Shown here: positions 5,722-6,344 of the stretch, piece after piece
Position numbering within the stretch: the first letter of the stretch is position 1
How the letters are laid out: each line of letters opens with the position of its first letter
DNA from: Thermoprotei archaeon
GTDB lineage: Archaea > Thermoproteota > Thermoprotei_A > Sulfolobales > Desulfurococcaceae
NCBI GenBank assembly: GCA_003661825.1
Contig: QMWW01000067.1
Coordinates: 1-6,344, forward strand
Length of the DNA stretch: 6,344 bases
Reading direction: 5' to 3'
Translations under genes and position numbers: made by a program
Notes under the pieces: model-generated
Database searches by the model: none
What the model saw: only the letters and a program-made list of their open reading frames with translations
Told to the model about the DNA's origin: nothing

Positions 5722-5820
5722 AACAAAGCTCTAAGAAATTAGAGACAGCAGACTTAGTTCTCGCTACTGGAACAACGCTGTAGCTGAGCCTCATCTAATA
5801 TATAACTATGTACGACCATG
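5722..5820 (-). ncRNA. Candidate structured small RNA (or leaderless 21-codon micro-ORF)
   Basis: From the start predicted by the TATA box, the minus strand can fold into a hairpin with ACAGC (5780-5776) paired to GCTGT (5749-5745), enclosing an inner GTTC/GAAC pairing. A second hairpin follows with no gap, CTCTAA-TTTC-TTAGAG (5744-5729), then CTTTGTTTG, which resembles a terminator. The same stretch holds ATG 5819 to TAA 5754, 21 codons (MVVHSYILDEAQ...), with the ATG one base from the predicted transcript start, as in leaderless crenarchaeal mRNAs. No C/D or H/ACA boxes were seen. Either reading, or a mere long leader for the exporter genes, is possible. Confidence 0.3.
5729..5744 (-). terminator. 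Hairpin with U-rich tail
   Basis: A perfect 6-bp stem (CTCTAA and TTAGAG) closes a 4-base loop, TTTC on the minus strand and GAAA (a GNRA tetraloop) on the plus strand. On the minus strand CTTTGTTTG follows. Archaeal termination depends mainly on the T-rich stretch, so the stem may instead be part of an RNA fold. Confidence 0.3.
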
Positions 5821-5841
5821 GGGGACAGGATCCTTTACCCC

Positions 5842-5853
5842 GTTTATATACGT
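5842..5853 (-). promoter_or_regulatory. Archaeal TATA box in the gap upstream of the exporter operon
   Basis: On the minus strand ACGTATATAAACG is a good archaeal TATA box. Initiation is predicted near 5820. The element is nearly symmetric, so it may also work on the plus strand, where it would point antisense into the PD-(D/E)XK-like gene. A second AT-rich box, TAATATATAA (5797-5806), lies nearby and is also close to symmetric. Confidence 0.5.
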
Positions 5854-5906
5854 ACACCCCAGAGTATTTTCAATGAAGGCAGTTAATTATTATAGTTAGT
5901 TTTATC

Positions 5907-6305
5907 CTATTTCGTGCCGTTTAATATCAAATTTAGCTCATTATAGCTTACATAATAGTCGAGTACTAGGATATGCTTATCTACATTGCCTAAAATGTTT
6001 TTCAGTTCACTACATAGTAGCTGGTCTCTTCTACATATAGTGTCGTCTAGAAGTAGTAATCCTACACTTTTACATACATTATACATCTTCGAGACCTCTA
6101 GTACAGCGATTTTTCTCTTAAGATCGTCTATGATATTCCATGTAGCTGGTAAGTAGTGATAATACTTGAACTCTAAACAGTATATAAATGGAGGTTTATC
6201 TTCAGCTATGATCAAGTCTATTTCTGGAAACCACCTTTTACTCATTTTAAGCTTAGCTCTGAGATACCTAACAGCTTCACAAAGCCTTCTATAAAAGCTC
6301 TTCAT
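5907..6305 (-). CDS. Small PD-(D/E)XK nuclease-like hypothetical protein, possibly 5'-incomplete
   Basis: From ATG 6305 the product has 132 residues. FPEIDLII (26-33) followed by CLEFKYY (43-49) gives D30 and E45-x-K47, the spacing of a PD-(D/E)XK nuclease core (metal-binding Asp, then Glu-x-Lys on the next strand). A helix (56-72) and a hydrophobic strand VGLLLLDD (81-88) follow, in the order expected for that fold. No DNA-binding or helicase domain is visible, so the role, whether repair, restriction or defence against foreign DNA, cannot be stated. The frame stays open upstream to the window edge at 6344 with no other start codon, and ATG 6305 lacks a well-spaced ribosome binding site, so the true start may lie outside. 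The DNA here is visibly AT-richer than the neighbouring genes and rich in Tyr, Ile and Asn codons, which may mean recent transfer. Confidence 0.62.
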   Translation of the reverse strand: MKSFYRRLCEAVRYLRAKLKMSKRWFPEIDLIIAEDKPPFIYCLEFKYYHYLPATWNIIDDLKRKIAVLEVSKMYNVCKSVGLLLLDDTICRRDQLLCSELKNILGNVDKHILVLDYYVSYNELNLILNGTK

Positions 6306-6344
6306 GACCCTAAAATTTGTGGGTTTTAGCTCATAGTTGATATG

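Noticed and set aside
1..6344. CRISPR array, insertion sequence or replication origin
   Set aside because: No regularly spaced repeats, transposase, terminal inverted repeats or origin-type repeat clusters were seen.

Overview
This window looks like chromosomal DNA from a hyperthermophilic crenarchaeon, most likely Desulfurococcales-like. The pointers are an archaeal TATA-binding protein closest in recalled sequence to the Sulfolobus protein, archaeal TATA boxes, GTG and TTG starts, GG(T/A)G-type ribosome binding sites, heavy AGA/AGG and ATA codon use, and an archaeal tRNA half. The species cannot be named from sequence alone.

Left part (1-1840). The window opens inside the last 172 codons of a membrane-anchored protein that resembles archaeal family DUF2070. 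After it, on the minus strand, lies the most unusual element: positions 1 to about 31 of a tRNA, most like tRNA-Lys. Instead of an anticodon loop and 3' half it runs into a 17-nt GC-rich tail. No 3' half is present anywhere in the window. Together with its own upstream TATA box this is the pattern of a trans-split tRNA gene. Its promoter lies back-to-back with that of the TATA-binding protein gene (701-1279, TTG start). Between that gene and the next one (1400-1837, an unrecognised 145-aa protein) is a 120-bp spacer. The spacer holds a possible C/D box sRNA and two mutually exclusive hairpins over the ribosome binding site and start codon of the 145-aa gene.

Middle part (1841-5640). Four minus-strand genes follow one another: an ABC ATPase, two different ABC-2 type permeases (ATPase and first permease abut, the two permeases overlap by 17 bases), then, after a 64-bp gap, an HtpX-like M48 membrane metalloprotease. 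The first three should form one exporter with one ATPase type and two unlike membrane subunits. Whether htpX shares the transcript is open. The export cargo is not evident. HtpX would act in membrane protein quality control.

Right part (5641-6344). A 266-bp gap contains a good archaeal promoter on the minus strand, which would drive either a 21-codon leaderless micro-ORF or a structured RNA of about 100 nt ending in a hairpin and U-rich tail. Beyond it, in visibly AT-richer DNA, is a small minus-strand protein with a PD-(D/E)XK nuclease-like signature. Its frame stays open to the window edge. This end looks more like accessory DNA than the rest.
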